A stretch of 64,000 nt of DNA from Candidatus Heimdallarchaeota archaeon (GCA_021399345.1 JAAFKI010000154.1:24498-88497), one strand, 5' to 3'; shown: positions 18,481-28,230, counted from the first letter of the stretch. The notes: generated from the sequence alone by a model not told the origin. A program made the numbers and translations.

Positions 18481-20073
18481 TCATCTGGCCATAAAAATTA
18501 GTTTTTTTCTTCTGAGACTTATAGCAGATACTACAAATAGTGGTATCACTAAATATAATGGCTGAAATCTTGATTTATTTACAGTTTCTGGAGGATTCTC
18601 TGATATTTGTACGTTGATTTGTTCAGTGTTTTGATGCCCACTCTCATCTTTAATAACTATAGTTAGATTGTAATTACCATCTTCTAAGTAGCCTAGATCT
18701 ACACTCAATGAAGTTGGTTGCCAATACTTCTTGAAATCAAGTTCAGATTGTTCTATTAATTCCTCCTCGAAATATAGTTTATAGCTGCCATTCATTGGAT
18801 ATTTATTTCTAAAGTTGTAGAAAGCTTCCCAGTTTATGATTGTTTTTTCACCAGATTTTATCCAATACAATGGATCTATTTGTATTATTGGTGAAAGTGA
18901 TACTCTTTCCATTCTGTAAACTCCTCCTGCAATATCTCCTTCTTTTGGAAAATACATCTCCCAAACAATTTCTGATTCGCTATTTACTTCGACCAATCTT
19001 GCCCCAATTGTAGTTTCTCCTTCATGCCCGTGTGTCCCGAATGTTCCTAATTTATTACCATTGGGTAACAGGTCTGCGTCACCCCACCAAGCAGTATGAT
19101 AATTCTTAGGAGATGAAAATTCATAAGTTGTATTAGCAGTCATTGTATTTTCATCAATAATAATCTCAATAATCCTCGAATGATGATTCAAATTGTCTGT
19201 CTGATTGTGTTCATCATTATCAAAATAGATGAAGGAATTTTCAGATGTTATCTCTAGTGCATGACCATGATAGAAGAGGATGTCTTTTATGTTTCCATAA
19301 ATATCTCTCATTGTAAAGTCTCCATGCTCTCCTAGAGACCAGAGTAGAGAACCTGTTTTATGATCTATCTTGTAAAAAGTGTTAGTATTTCTACAACTGA
19401 CATAAATTACATCTTGATCTTGATCGTAGCTTATTGAATTTGCATGTGTGACATCAGCAACCCCTCCAATTTCTAAGTCCTCATAAGGACACCAATGACT
19501 AAAGGGTATAAAATCGCCCATATTCACACTCCAGACCAAAGTTCCATTAGGAGTATATTCTGCTATTTGATCATACAAATATTCTGTTCCTTGGTTTTCA
19601 ATTATATAAGGATGCAGAGTAAAATAAGTGTCATTTGCTTCATTTCTTTCATATTCATGGTGCCCTTTGAATCCTAATTGTTCGGTCTCATCAGTTTCAA
19701 TATTCCACAAGAAAGCTCCAAAATAATTACCATATAGAAGAGTTGTTGAATTGAGAAATTCAACGCTCATGAAACCATCAAGTCCTATATCTTTTTCTAT
19801 GATGATATTGCCTCCCATATCTGTTAAATAAAGAGTTTTATCCACAGATGTATAGTCAACCATACTCCTTCTTTCAATAATAAAAAGATTATATGCATCA
19901 AAATAATCACCATTAGAAATTATTACAGGATTTCCACGAATACTAGTTGTATCTGTTAATTCTTCTATGCTTCCCTGGCTAATCATTACGTTTGAAGTAA
20001 GGAAAAGCAAGATTAGTACTGATGGATATATTTTGGAGGTTATTGAAGTATTGAGCATAGATAGTATCTCCAT
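18481..20073 (-). CDS. Arylsulfotransferase (ASST)-like surface protein
   Basis: This 530-residue exported protein has an N-terminal hydrophobic signal (about 14-34) and a C-terminal anchor helix (about 505-522, LYLVIPLFVVSAI) ending in RRKK. Between them lies a six-bladed-type propeller of the arylsulfotransferase family: VYVSCRNTNTFYKIDHKTGSLLWSLG, FYHGHALEI and FDNDEHNQTD segments match, including the HSH-type His positions. A C-terminal Ig-like domain follows (about 430-490). True activity is uncertain, since many archaeal members are annotated only by fold. It probably sits on the cell surface. An alternative start is the ATG at codon 6. Confidence 0.7.
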   Translation of the reverse strand: MEILSMLNTSITSKIYPSVLILLFLTSNVMISQGSIEELTDTTSIRGNPVIISNGDYFDAYNLFIIERRSMVDYTSVDKTLYLTDMGGNIIIEKDIGLDGFMSVEFLNSTTLLYGNYFGAFLWNIETDETEQLGFKGHHEYERNEANDTYFTLHPYIIENQGTEYLYDQIAEYTPNGTLVWSVNMGDFIPFSHWCPYEDLEIGGVADVTHANSISYDQDQDVIYVSCRNTNTFYKIDHKTGSLLWSLGEHGDFTMRDIYGNIKDILFYHGHALEITSENSFIYFDNDEHNQTDNLNHHSRIIEIIIDENTMTANTTYEFSSPKNYHTAWWGDADLLPNGNKLGTFGTHGHEGETTIGARLVEVNSESEIVWEMYFPKEGDIAGGVYRMERVSLSPIIQIDPLYWIKSGEKTIINWEAFYNFRNKYPMNGSYKLYFEEELIEQSELDFKKYWQPTSLSVDLGYLEDGNYNLTIVIKDESGHQNTEQINVQISENPPETVNKSRFQPLYLVIPLFVVSAISLRRKKLIFMAR

Positions 20074-20148
20074 ATATTGTTCTCTTCAATAAATCTATCT
20101 TTATTTCTTAATCGTTAAAACTTATATTAACTTGTGAAGATAAATGGT

Positions 20149-20886
20149 TTAGATTTCTCTTGCCAAAATCATATTCACTAGATAATATGGGACTTTGGTC
20201 TTTCTTCCCTCTTTGTTTCCCAAAGTCATATCTAAATCATAAGAAAGTGACCAGTTCTCTACAATAGCTTCCTCTCTGATTTCAGTAGATATAATCTTCC
20301 ACTGTGTCCCAGGTTTCAACCCTTTTTCCTCTAATTCAATATAAACTTCTTGTAGAGTTGCTTCATGAGGAAAATGTCTAGCAATAGCTCGCTCAATTAT
20401 TTCTACAATTTCTATATTTCTTCCTGAACTAAAAAGAGCTAGTGGTTTATTCGTTTCTGTTTTAGTTTCAGTGCCTTTCTTTTGGGGTATTGTTGCCCCA
20501 TATGGTGTTTTCTCTGGTTTCAATTTTTGTTCGATCATTTCTGCTATTTCATCAGTTAGAACATGTTCCCATTTACATGCTTCTTCATGTATCTTTGACC
20601 ATGGAACACCTAACCATTCAAGAAAACTTTCAGATAGCCTATGCTTTCTCACAACTTTTCTAGCAGTTTCCTCTCCCTCAGAGGTTAACTTGGCACCATA
20701 ATATGGTTTATACTCAATAAATCCCTTTTTTGATAATTTCTTAAACATTGAAGTAACTGTACTCGGATCTACATTCATCATTTCAGCTATTTGGTTGGTT
20801 TTAACGTTTTTAGTACCATATTCAAAAAACCAGAAGAAAGTTTCTAGATACTCCTCTTCTGCAGCTGTTACTTCTGTTTGATTCAT
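20149..20886 (-). CDS. DtxR/MntR-family metal-dependent transcriptional regulator
   Basis: This 245-residue regulator carries an N-terminal winged helix (about 5-65; KTNQIAEMMNVDPSTVTSMFKKLSKKGFIEY) and a metal-binding dimerisation domain with HRLSESFLEWLGVPW and EEACKWEHVLTDEI, where E, C and H ligands are expected. After a Lys/Thr linker (about 140-160) an extra, poorly recognised C-terminal domain of 85 residues replaces the usual SH3-like FeoA domain. Regulators of this family repress metal uptake genes when Fe or Mn is bound. No transporter is adjacent. Confidence 0.85.
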   Translation of the reverse strand: MNQTEVTAAEEEYLETFFWFFEYGTKNVKTNQIAEMMNVDPSTVTSMFKKLSKKGFIEYKPYYGAKLTSEGEETARKVVRKHRLSESFLEWLGVPWSKIHEEACKWEHVLTDEIAEMIEQKLKPEKTPYGATIPQKKGTETKTETNKPLALFSSGRNIEIVEIIERAIARHFPHEATLQEVYIELEEKGLKPGTQWKIISTEIREEAIVENWSLSYDLDMTLGNKEGRKTKVPYYLVNMILAREI

Positions 20887-20913
20887 GGGAAACCCTATAG
20901 GTTGTTATAGATA

Positions 20914-21705
20914 TCATTCACCTTTGAATTCAGGCTTTCTCTTTTCAAATACAGCTTTTATTCCTTCTCTTATATCTTTAGTCCTAAAACAAGTTCGTGC
21001 TCCCTTCCTTTCAGCACTATAGCCACTGTCTAGAGAAGAGTACAATCCTTTCTTGATTGCTTTCTTAGCTTCTCTTAATCCTATTGGTGCATTTTTAACA
21101 ATTACTTCTGCCTTCTCTATGGCTTTTGCTTTTAATTCTTCTAGAGGAACCTTTTCAATAATCAATCCCATCTCAAGGGCTTCATCAGCTGAGAATTTTC
21201 TTCCAGTCAGAATGAGATCTTTTGCAATACTTAACCCAACAACTTTAGGAAGATGATAAGTACCACCCCAACCTGGATTCAAACCAATCGTTGTTTCAGT
21301 TAATCCAAATAAAGCATTATCTGAAGCTATACGTATATCACAAGAGAGAGCTAATTCCATTCCTCCTCCAATAGCATATCCATTAATAGCTGCAATCACA
21401 GGTGTGGGATGATTTGCAATTTGGGAAAAAACCTTTTGACCTTTCCTAATTACAGTCATAACTCTCCAACCAAGAGACGCAGTCCATTTGAGATCCACAC
21501 CAGCTGACCAGCTTTTGCCTTCAGCATAGAGGATTATCGCTCGAACAGTTTTATTTTCTTTTAATGATTTGAGTAAAGAAGACAATCCATCTAGCATCTT
21601 GTCATTGAAAGCATTCAAAGCTTTTTGACGATTAAATGTAATTAATGCAATGTTGCTTTTTTCACCCACATAATCTAGTAGAAGTATAGAGTTGTTCTCA
21701 GCCAT
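20914..21705 (-). CDS. Enoyl-CoA hydratase/isomerase family protein
   Basis: This 263-residue crotonase-fold enzyme shows KSWSAGVDLKW (the first oxyanion-hole strand), NGYAIGGGMELALSCDIRIAS with the oxyanion GGG and the Glu of GMELAL, and ETTIGLNPGWGGT where the second catalytic Glu is present. This fits an active hydratase. It likely serves beta-oxidation or amino-acid degradation. It lies directly upstream of the DtxR gene on the same strand (27 nt) and may be cotranscribed with it. Confidence 0.9.
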   Translation of the reverse strand: MAENNSILLLDYVGEKSNIALITFNRQKALNAFNDKMLDGLSSLLKSLKENKTVRAIILYAEGKSWSAGVDLKWTASLGWRVMTVIRKGQKVFSQIANHPTPVIAAINGYAIGGGMELALSCDIRIASDNALFGLTETTIGLNPGWGGTYHLPKVVGLSIAKDLILTGRKFSADEALEMGLIIEKVPLEELKAKAIEKAEVIVKNAPIGLREAKKAIKKGLYSSLDSGYSAERKGARTCFRTKDIREGIKAVFEKRKPEFKGE

Positions 21706-21935
21706 GAACTAACTATCCCTAAGTCATATCTAAATTTTATGCAGTGTATTGTTAATATATTTAGTGAAAGTAGAAAAATGCAGTGGAAAATAACTTAGGA
21801 GCTTTAGACTGTACAATTCAAAAGTGAATAATACTAAAATAATACGATAAACATATATTTATCCGGCAAAAAAGGCAGCACTTCAGCTGATGATGGAGAG
21901 AAGTTTCGTGTAGAAATTGTTATGTCACCAAATGG

Positions 21936-23516
21936 TTAATCCACTTCATACCCACCGCCACCTGGAGTCTCAATAATTACTATATCACCCTTCTTAATTT
22001 CCTTGGTGATTTTAGATGGAAGACAAATTGATTCACCATCTTGTCTCAAGATATTGCGACCTTTAGAACCAGTTCCTCCACCCAGTAATCCAAAAGGAGA
22101 ATGCTCTCTTCTTTCACTTTGTATTGATAGTACAGCTTTTTCTGCTAACAACTCAACTGAACGACGGACACCATTACTCCCTTGCCATTTTCCTGAGCCA
22201 CCAGTATTAGGTATAATTGAGTATTCATGTATTCGCAAAGGATAATATCGTTCTAGAACTTCCACTGAAGTATTCCTAGTGTTTGTCATATGGCTGTGTT
22301 TAGCATTTGGAGGGACGTAATCCTTTCCTGCACCAATCCCTCCTGCAATGGTTTCATAGTAAGTAAATTGCACACCTTTAGGATTAATTCCACCAATAAT
22401 TATGTTATTCATCGTTCCACTACTTGCAGCAGGTACTTCTTCTGGGAACAATTGTGCAAATGATCCAATCATAACATCTGTTATTCTCTGACTTGTTTCT
22501 ACATTCCCAGCAGCTACTCCAGCAGGTGGCAAGGGATCCACTAAGGTACCTTTTTTGGTGATTACCTCTAAAGTTTCATAGAGCCCATAGTTTGTTGCAT
22601 AGTCTCTAGAAACTAAACAACGAAGAATGTAATATGTTGCAGAGAGCGTTACTGCATAAGGAGCATTGATGTTTCCATCTACTTGAGGGTCAGTTTTACT
22701 ATAATCAACAATAAGTTTGTCACCCTTTCTTTGCACTTCAGCTGTAATTGCAATTGGTTCTTCCGTCACTCCATCATTATCCATATAATCAGTATAGGTT
22801 ACAATTTCATTCTCAGGAATGGTTTTCACAAGATCCAAAGAAGCACTTCTTGATCTTTTATTCAAGAAATCTATTATTTTCTGAACCCTATCAAGAGAGT
22901 ATTTTTTCAAAAGAGCATGGAATTTTTTCTCACCAATCTTTGTAGAAGCTAATTGAGCTTGTATGTCTCCCTTCCGTTCATTTGGAACGCGAATATTGTC
23001 AAGAAAATAATCAAACCATTCTTGATTTAAAACACCATCTCTTTCCAGTATGGTTGGATCTATGACAAATCCCTCTTCCTCTAAAGTGTACTTTCCACTG
23101 GGCATAGAGCCGGGGACTACACCTCCAACGTCCGCATGATGGCACCTATTTGCAATATAACCTACCAATGTTCTTTCAAAGAAAATAGGTTTAACCACAG
23201 ATATGTCTGGAAGATGTGTTCCACCCAAATAAGGATTATTTGCAATGTAAATATCCCCATCCTTGATGTTATCCTCACCAAAATGTTTGATTAAAGCTTT
23301 AACTCCCTCTGGCATTGCACCAAGATGAACTGGAATGTGCTCTGCTTGAGCAATTAATCTGCCTTTGTGATCCATTATAGCACTTGAAAAGTCTAATCTA
23401 TCTCTGATATTGGGGGAAAAGGCTGACCGTTGAAGAACGATACCTGTTTCTAAAGCTACGTTCTTCAATGACTGATTAATGACTTGTGCCTCAATGAGAC
23501 TAAATTTAGAACTCAT
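21936..23516 (-). CDS. Hydantoinase B/oxoprolinase family protein (HyuB)
   Basis: This 526-residue protein is the B subunit of an ATP-dependent N-methylhydantoinase/5-oxoprolinase/acetone carboxylase-type system. It has family segments IAQAEHIPVHLGAMPE, DIYIANNPYLGGTHLPDI and RCHHADVGGVVPGSMPSG, and a C-terminal GGGGTGSKG/TPGGGGYE. Its ATG overlaps the TGA of the A subunit by four bases, a classic coupled pair. The heteromer opens cyclic amides or carboxylates ketones at the expense of ATP; which one cannot be told here, but no gamma subunit (as in acetone carboxylase) is present. Confidence 0.9.
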   Translation of the reverse strand: MSSKFSLIEAQVINQSLKNVALETGIVLQRSAFSPNIRDRLDFSSAIMDHKGRLIAQAEHIPVHLGAMPEGVKALIKHFGEDNIKDGDIYIANNPYLGGTHLPDISVVKPIFFERTLVGYIANRCHHADVGGVVPGSMPSGKYTLEEEGFVIDPTILERDGVLNQEWFDYFLDNIRVPNERKGDIQAQLASTKIGEKKFHALLKKYSLDRVQKIIDFLNKRSRSASLDLVKTIPENEIVTYTDYMDNDGVTEEPIAITAEVQRKGDKLIVDYSKTDPQVDGNINAPYAVTLSATYYILRCLVSRDYATNYGLYETLEVITKKGTLVDPLPPAGVAAGNVETSQRITDVMIGSFAQLFPEEVPAASSGTMNNIIIGGINPKGVQFTYYETIAGGIGAGKDYVPPNAKHSHMTNTRNTSVEVLERYYPLRIHEYSIIPNTGGSGKWQGSNGVRRSVELLAEKAVLSIQSERREHSPFGLLGGGTGSKGRNILRQDGESICLPSKITKEIKKGDIVIIETPGGGGYEVD

Positions 23517-25588
23517 TTTCTCTCCTCCATTATTATGTATCCTAAACTGTTTATCCGCCCAAGTACTGAAGGTGGAATTACAGTAGTGGTATCAAGTTGA
23601 TCAATAATACAAGGTCCGCCTAGAACATTACCTGATAGCAATTTTTGCTTATCATAAACTGGAATATCTATCCATTCTCCATCAAAATTAACCCTTCGGT
23701 TTGTTTTAATCGCATCTTCAGGTGGATTTTCAGAACCCTTAGCTAACTTTGTGAATTCTATTCTTGGTACTTTGCCAACTCCCCTTACAGATAAGTTTAC
23801 TATCTCAACTATGAGTTCTTTATCAAACCAAGAATAATTCTGATTATGTAACAACTGAAATTTTTCAGTTACAGATTCTAGTTGTTTTTTATCAATTGGG
23901 AATGTAACAGATAAGGTTAGAAAGTCAGATTGACCTACATATCTCATATCTAAGGAATAATCAAAGAATTGATCTTCGCTTCCAACCTCTTCACTTGTAA
24001 GAACTTTTTTCAGATCTTCCTCGATTTCCTTAAGTTTTTCATTCATCTCAGTAAAATCTACTTCATCTTTAGTTTGAAGATAGGATTGTGTATGTTCGTG
24101 TTTAATGTCTGAACAGACAAGTCCAAAAGCTGACCAAACACCAGGGAAGGGTGGAATAATAACCCCGTCCATTTCAAGCTCTTGAGCTATTTCCCAAGCT
24201 TGTAGAGGACCAGCTCCACCAAACCCTAGCAGAGCAAAATCTCTTGGGTCTAATCCTCTTTGTATTGTCACAACCCTGATTGCATTAGCAATGTTATTGT
24301 TTAGTATCTTCCTGACAGATAATGCTAGTTCATCTATGGTCACTATTTCAAGAGGGAATGGTGATGACTTGATTTCATTTAATAGATTATTGAGTTGTAG
24401 AGTTGCTTTATCTTTATCTATATTCAAACTCCCTGCAAAATTATCTTGATGAACATAACCCAGATACAGATTTGCATCAGTTAAGGTTACCTTATCTCCT
24501 CCTAGAGAGTAGCACGCTGGACCAGGATTTGCCCCCTGAGACTCTGGTCCAACAGATAATAAACCATCTTTAAAGTCTGCAATTGATCCACCACCACTAC
24601 CTATTGTTTCTACATCCACCATACTTGCAACTAGTGGGAAACCTCTAAATTCTCTTGATCTTAAAACAATTGGACCATTTATTAGAGCTGCAACATCAGT
24701 AGATGTTCCCCCTATATCAAGAGAAACTAAGTGCGTTCTGTTTAAGTGTTTAAGACTATCAGCTGCAGCTAAGACTCCACCCGCAAGCCCAGAATAAAGA
24801 GTTTGTATACCCAATTTACCTATCGAAACAACATCTGCCATTCCAGTATTGGATTGCATAATAAGTAGAGGAGATTCCACTCCTAGATTTATTAGCTTAC
24901 TTTTCAATCTCGATAAGTATGAATTGACCACTGGGCTAACTTTAGCATTAACGATTGTTGTAACAGCCCTTTCATACTCCTTGATTTGAGGACTTATCTC
25001 ATGAGATGTAAAAACATTGTAACCCTTCTCCGAAAAATATTCAGCAACCCTCTTCTCATGTTCTATATTGAGAAAAGAAAAAAGAAAGGAGATGGCTAAG
25101 TTCTTAACTGACTTTGACTCAAACATCTGTAAAGAATTTTCCAACGAACGAAGATCAAGAGATTTGACAATCTTTCCATTACTGTCAACTCTTTCTTCAA
25201 CCTCGTAAAGAACATCTTTTTGAAAATTAACTGGATATTTCTGATTGAATTTAAGATTATAGAGTTCTGACCTTTGTTGTCTTCCAATTTCAACTATGTC
25301 TTTGAATCCTTTTGTAGTTAGGAAAGCAATAGGGGGACATTTGTCCTCTAGAAATGCATTTGTTCCTATTGTTGTCCCATGAACAATCACTTCCACATCA
25401 TTTTTTTGAAAGTGATGCTTTTCCATAATTTCGTTGAAACCAAAGATTATACCCTCACTTGGATCAGTAGGAGTAGTAGGAGTCTTCCATGCAGAAATAT
25501 GTCCGTTAGTTACAATAACATAATCTGTGAAAGTCCCGCCCGTATCAATTCCAATTCTAACTTGTGATGACAGATTGTCCCCGTTCAA
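23513..25588 (-). CDS. Hydantoinase A/oxoprolinase family protein (HyuA)
   Basis: This 691-residue A subunit has an actin/ASKHA-like ATPase core. The N-terminal phosphate loop is GIDTGGTFTDYVI (about 12-24), and a second glycine-rich motif SLDIGGTSTDVA lies near 290; both are diagnostic. GFGGAGPLQAWEIAQEL precedes the C-terminal region with a SYLQTK segment. It binds ATP and activates the substrate for the HyuB partner. The frame starts just left of the mobile element; the promoter region between 25589 and about 25640 is intact. Confidence 0.92.
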   Translation of the reverse strand: MNGDNLSSQVRIGIDTGGTFTDYVIVTNGHISAWKTPTTPTDPSEGIIFGFNEIMEKHHFQKNDVEVIVHGTTIGTNAFLEDKCPPIAFLTTKGFKDIVEIGRQQRSELYNLKFNQKYPVNFQKDVLYEVEERVDSNGKIVKSLDLRSLENSLQMFESKSVKNLAISFLFSFLNIEHEKRVAEYFSEKGYNVFTSHEISPQIKEYERAVTTIVNAKVSPVVNSYLSRLKSKLINLGVESPLLIMQSNTGMADVVSIGKLGIQTLYSGLAGGVLAAADSLKHLNRTHLVSLDIGGTSTDVAALINGPIVLRSREFRGFPLVASMVDVETIGSGGGSIADFKDGLLSVGPESQGANPGPACYSLGGDKVTLTDANLYLGYVHQDNFAGSLNIDKDKATLQLNNLLNEIKSSPFPLEIVTIDELALSVRKILNNNIANAIRVVTIQRGLDPRDFALLGFGGAGPLQAWEIAQELEMDGVIIPPFPGVWSAFGLVCSDIKHEHTQSYLQTKDEVDFTEMNEKLKEIEEDLKKVLTSEEVGSEDQFFDYSLDMRYVGQSDFLTLSVTFPIDKKQLESVTEKFQLLHNQNYSWFDKELIVEIVNLSVRGVGKVPRIEFTKLAKGSENPPEDAIKTNRRVNFDGEWIDIPVYDKQKLLSGNVLGGPCIIDQLDTTTVIPPSVLGRINSLGYIIMEERK

Positions 25589-25896
25589 AGTTATTCAGAT
25601 TACAGAGAATCTGAACCAATTTAAAGTTTAGCGGAAAACCATTTGACCGTTAGTAACTAAGGAGTGAAAAGTTAGCCAATCTTACCAGAGCACCAGAAAA
25701 AGAACGTTTGAGACCAAACTCCTCCCTATCAACCAAGTAGAGCAGCAGTTGGGTGGAAGACAATTGGTGGTAGATATGATTGCCCTCGTTACTTCTTTCG
25801 CAGGAAGGCTACATAGACAACGAAGAGGGAAAGCTCCGATGACGGGATGAGTTCTTGCCTTTAAATATCATTTTGCGGATTAGATAGTGAGACAAA

Positions 25897-27825
25897 ATGG
25901 TCACACACACAGCAACCAACCTACAAGCTCTCCTTCCCAACACGTCAAAAGGAGTGATGAGAAGTTATCAGGTGGTGCTCAGATGTGCGGACCAAACCCA
26001 ACGAGAAGAGATTAACCAGAGGATAAGAACACTAGAAAACCAGCAAGAACACTTACTCACCCCTCAAATTATCAAGCAAGCTGTGAATCTTTACCGAACT
26101 AATCCGAAAGAAGAATTCTTCACTCGACAACTCTGTAAAACAGTGGGAAAAAGTCCGAATATAGCAGAAAGTGCCTTTCATTGGTTGTACATTGCCATCA
26201 AAGGTAAGATCAACAAGGAGAAGAAAGCACAAGGATTACTCAATTTCTTGTTGAAGAATCCCCAACAGTTAGTAGAATGGGTGATTTTTGGTCGGTCACC
26301 TTATACTGAACGAAGCTTAGAAAATTATTGGAGATTGAAAAGGAGATATATCATTAACCTTCTTACCAGTACGAGAACTCAAACCGATTCTTATTGGAGA
26401 AAGAAGCATAAAACTAATTTTCATGCCCAGATCTTACAACTTAATACTCACCTTCCACACTGTACTCAATGTGAAGTACTTCAAGCTCTAGATGATGCCT
26501 TGTTCTATCATCAGCACGAATTCTCTCTCATCCCACAACTGACCAAGAATCAGCAAGCGTTTCTGAAGAAACTGCAACTTTTGAAAAAGGAACAGCACGT
26601 AGTTGTTCCTTTTCTCACCTCATGGATCAATAGTCCTCAAAATTCTCGATGGAAAAGTCTCAAAGAACTCTCAGAACAACTCACCATAATTATAGGTAAA
26701 CCTTCCCGAAAACTCTTTTCTGTTGTTAGGCAGATAGTCGTTTTCACACTCTTTGATCATTACATGCAGAGTGTCCCTCAGTTAGTTCAGGTACTCCCTA
26801 TATCCAATGTTGTTCCCCCACCATTTAAACGAAAAAAGAAAGGAAGATTGCCAATAAAATTGTTAATGAAGAAAAATTATGTTATCACCCGCCAAGGGAA
26901 TGCCCAAGAAGTAACAGATCAGATCAAGAAGCAAGGCTGGACCGAACTCGGTTTTCCGCAAAAAGGAAAACAAAAGTTAACTGCGCAAGTTCACTTTCCA
27001 CCAAAAGTAGTAGAATATATTAAAAGTGGAGCACACATCAAAGTCCTTCAAGTAAGTAGTGGAAAAGCACCTAGGTTCAAACCTCGGGTGGATGTGGTTC
27101 TTGAAGGAGCACATGCTTGTTTCCATTCCTCTACACTTCTTCATCGTTATCTTAAAAAGATTTCAGCAAAGAAAACCTCTATCCTTGGACTAGATATTAA
27201 CCGCCTAGGCCAATATATGATTGTGTTTAATGTCCCTGTATCACTCCCTCAAGATTTACTCAACTTGACAAAACAATATGAACATCTCAGTACAAAAGTT
27301 ATCGACGAGCTGAACAGAGGGTTTCTCCGAAAACGAAAGGAGTATGATGCTCATGGAAGTTGTAAACTTAAAGGCGAACTCAATCGCGTCTATACTCGTC
27401 GTCATAGACTCCTTAGAGAAATTGTCAGTCTTCTCCCTCACTTTCTCGCAGCAGTGCTGGTGAAAAAGAAATGCACAGTACTCAAGATTGAGCACCTCTC
27501 TACAGACGCTACTGGCACCAAAGGCGCCTTAGCTAAAGCTATTTACACCATGCCCGATAGTTTGCTCATTTACAAGAAAGCGGTTTGGTTAGCTTCCCTA
27601 GAATTAGGCTATGATATTCTCTTAAAAACTGTTCCTCCCTATCACACTAGTACTCGTCACTACAAGTGTGGAGGTACTGTTGTTCGTCAACCAGGACAAT
27701 ATGACATAGCTCTATGTAAGAAGTGTAACCAACAGATTAATACACATAGTAATGCTGCTCACAATATCGCTTCCCTTCCAGGTACTCTCCTTCCTAATGA
27801 TTCCTTCCCCTCACCGCACGTGTAG
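25897..27825 (+). CDS. Large TnpB-like RNA-guided nuclease homolog with altered RuvC-III
   Basis: At 642 residues the protein is far longer than normal TnpB (about 370-430). Its C-terminal half matches TnpB: RuvC-I GLDINRLG with Asp433, RuvC-II LKIEHLS with Glu532, a zinc ribbon made of H588-x2-C591 and C607-x2-C610 (the first knuckle uses His for Cys) and the final NAAHNIA helix. In TnpB and Cas12 the third catalytic Asp sits two residues before that Asn; here it is His617. The N-terminal 330 residues have no recognisable domain beyond basic helices. It lies in an IS605-type element without TnpA. Confidence 0.75.
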   Translation: MVTHTATNLQALLPNTSKGVMRSYQVVLRCADQTQREEINQRIRTLENQQEHLLTPQIIKQAVNLYRTNPKEEFFTRQLCKTVGKSPNIAESAFHWLYIAIKGKINKEKKAQGLLNFLLKNPQQLVEWVIFGRSPYTERSLENYWRLKRRYIINLLTSTRTQTDSYWRKKHKTNFHAQILQLNTHLPHCTQCEVLQALDDALFYHQHEFSLIPQLTKNQQAFLKKLQLLKKEQHVVVPFLTSWINSPQNSRWKSLKELSEQLTIIIGKPSRKLFSVVRQIVVFTLFDHYMQSVPQLVQVLPISNVVPPPFKRKKKGRLPIKLLMKKNYVITRQGNAQEVTDQIKKQGWTELGFPQKGKQKLTAQVHFPPKVVEYIKSGAHIKVLQVSSGKAPRFKPRVDVVLEGAHACFHSSTLLHRYLKKISAKKTSILGLDINRLGQYMIVFNVPVSLPQDLLNLTKQYEHLSTKVIDELNRGFLRKRKEYDAHGSCKLKGELNRVYTRRHRLLREIVSLLPHFLAAVLVKKKCTVLKIEHLSTDATGTKGALAKAIYTMPDSLLIYKKAVWLASLELGYDILLKTVPPYHTSTRHYKCGGTVVRQPGQYDIALCKKCNQQINTHSNAAHNIASLPGTLLPNDSFPSPHV

Positions 27826-27873
27826 GGGACCCACACAAACGACGGTTAAACGCCCCCTGGCAAGTTTAACCAA
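27812..27873 (+). ncRNA. Right-end stem-loop / candidate omega RNA scaffold
   Basis: From the last codons of the TnpB-like gene onward the plus strand carries the run of short motifs seen at IS605 right ends: CGCACGTGTAGGGGACCC, AAACGACGG, then GGTTAAAC (27844-27851), a 12-nt loop and GTTTAACC (27864-27871), a perfect 8-bp hairpin. In active TnpB systems the RNA ending here guides the nuclease with the flanking 16-20 nt. Transcription is not shown. Confidence 0.5.
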
Positions 27874-27989
27874 GTTTCATAACGTGCGTTATAAAATTCA
27901 AATTTCTTCTGCTCTGCTTTATTCTCTAAGGTATACTTCCAATCCTTCTCAACTTTCTCCATTCTTGCTTTAGTCTTATTTTCATTCAT
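27846..27989 (-). pseudogene. Small gene interrupted at its 3' end by the IS605-type element
   Basis: A 47-codon minus-strand frame starts at ATG 27989 with GGTGAT six bases upstream (28000-27995), a real archaeal start. It encodes a charged helical peptide with Lys/Glu-rich sequence (VEKDWKYTLENKAEQKKF). The last eight or nine codons fall inside the right end of the mobile element, so the natural C-terminus was lost. No continuation was found at the left end of the element near 25600. The product may be non-functional or a short fusion peptide. Confidence 0.45.
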
Positions 27990-28087
27990 TATCTATCACC
28001 TATACTACTCACTAATTCATCTAATTTCAGATGCTAGGCTCATGTCACCAGCAGTGACTTTCTCCCTGTATCCTACAAGTAAGCTAG

Positions 28088-28097
28088 ATATAAAAAC
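28088..28097 (-). promoter_or_regulatory. TATA box upstream of the interrupted small gene
   Basis: The minus strand reads GTGTTTTTATATC here, closely similar to the promoters of the small RNA family members at 10808 and 37677. The predicted leader (about 28070 down to 27990) contains GTCAC-TGCTG-GTGAC, a potential hairpin, and CTGCTGGTG resembling the CTGC-TGGTG motif of those RNAs. Confidence 0.35.
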
Positions 28098-28230
28098 ACC
28101 AAAAACAAATTGCGAAGAACTGTTGAAAGTTATACTAGTATTTTCTTAATTCTAGAAATTGTCAAAGAACAAGCATTAAAAATCAAATGTTCCCATTTTT
28201 ACCATCAAAAATAATTCTGAGCTGAAATCG

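Larger units (their letters stand above)
25640..27875 (+). mobile_element. Solo IS200/IS605-type element carrying a TnpB-like gene
   Basis: The segment stands out by higher GC and different codon use, carries one gene (TnpB-like) and ends 3' in a strong stem-loop (27844-27871) typical of IS605 right ends. There is no TnpA transposase, so it depends on another copy to move. The left boundary is approximate; hairpin-forming sequence (GTTTG-AGAC-CAAAC near 25708) lies in the expected left-end zone. The right end interrupts a small minus-strand gene. No target duplication is expected for this family. Confidence 0.65.

Noticed and set aside
21840..21938. Short plus-strand frame ending in VEIVMSPNG before HyuB
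   Set aside because: Only about 33 residues, no start codon and no family resemblance; probably spacer.
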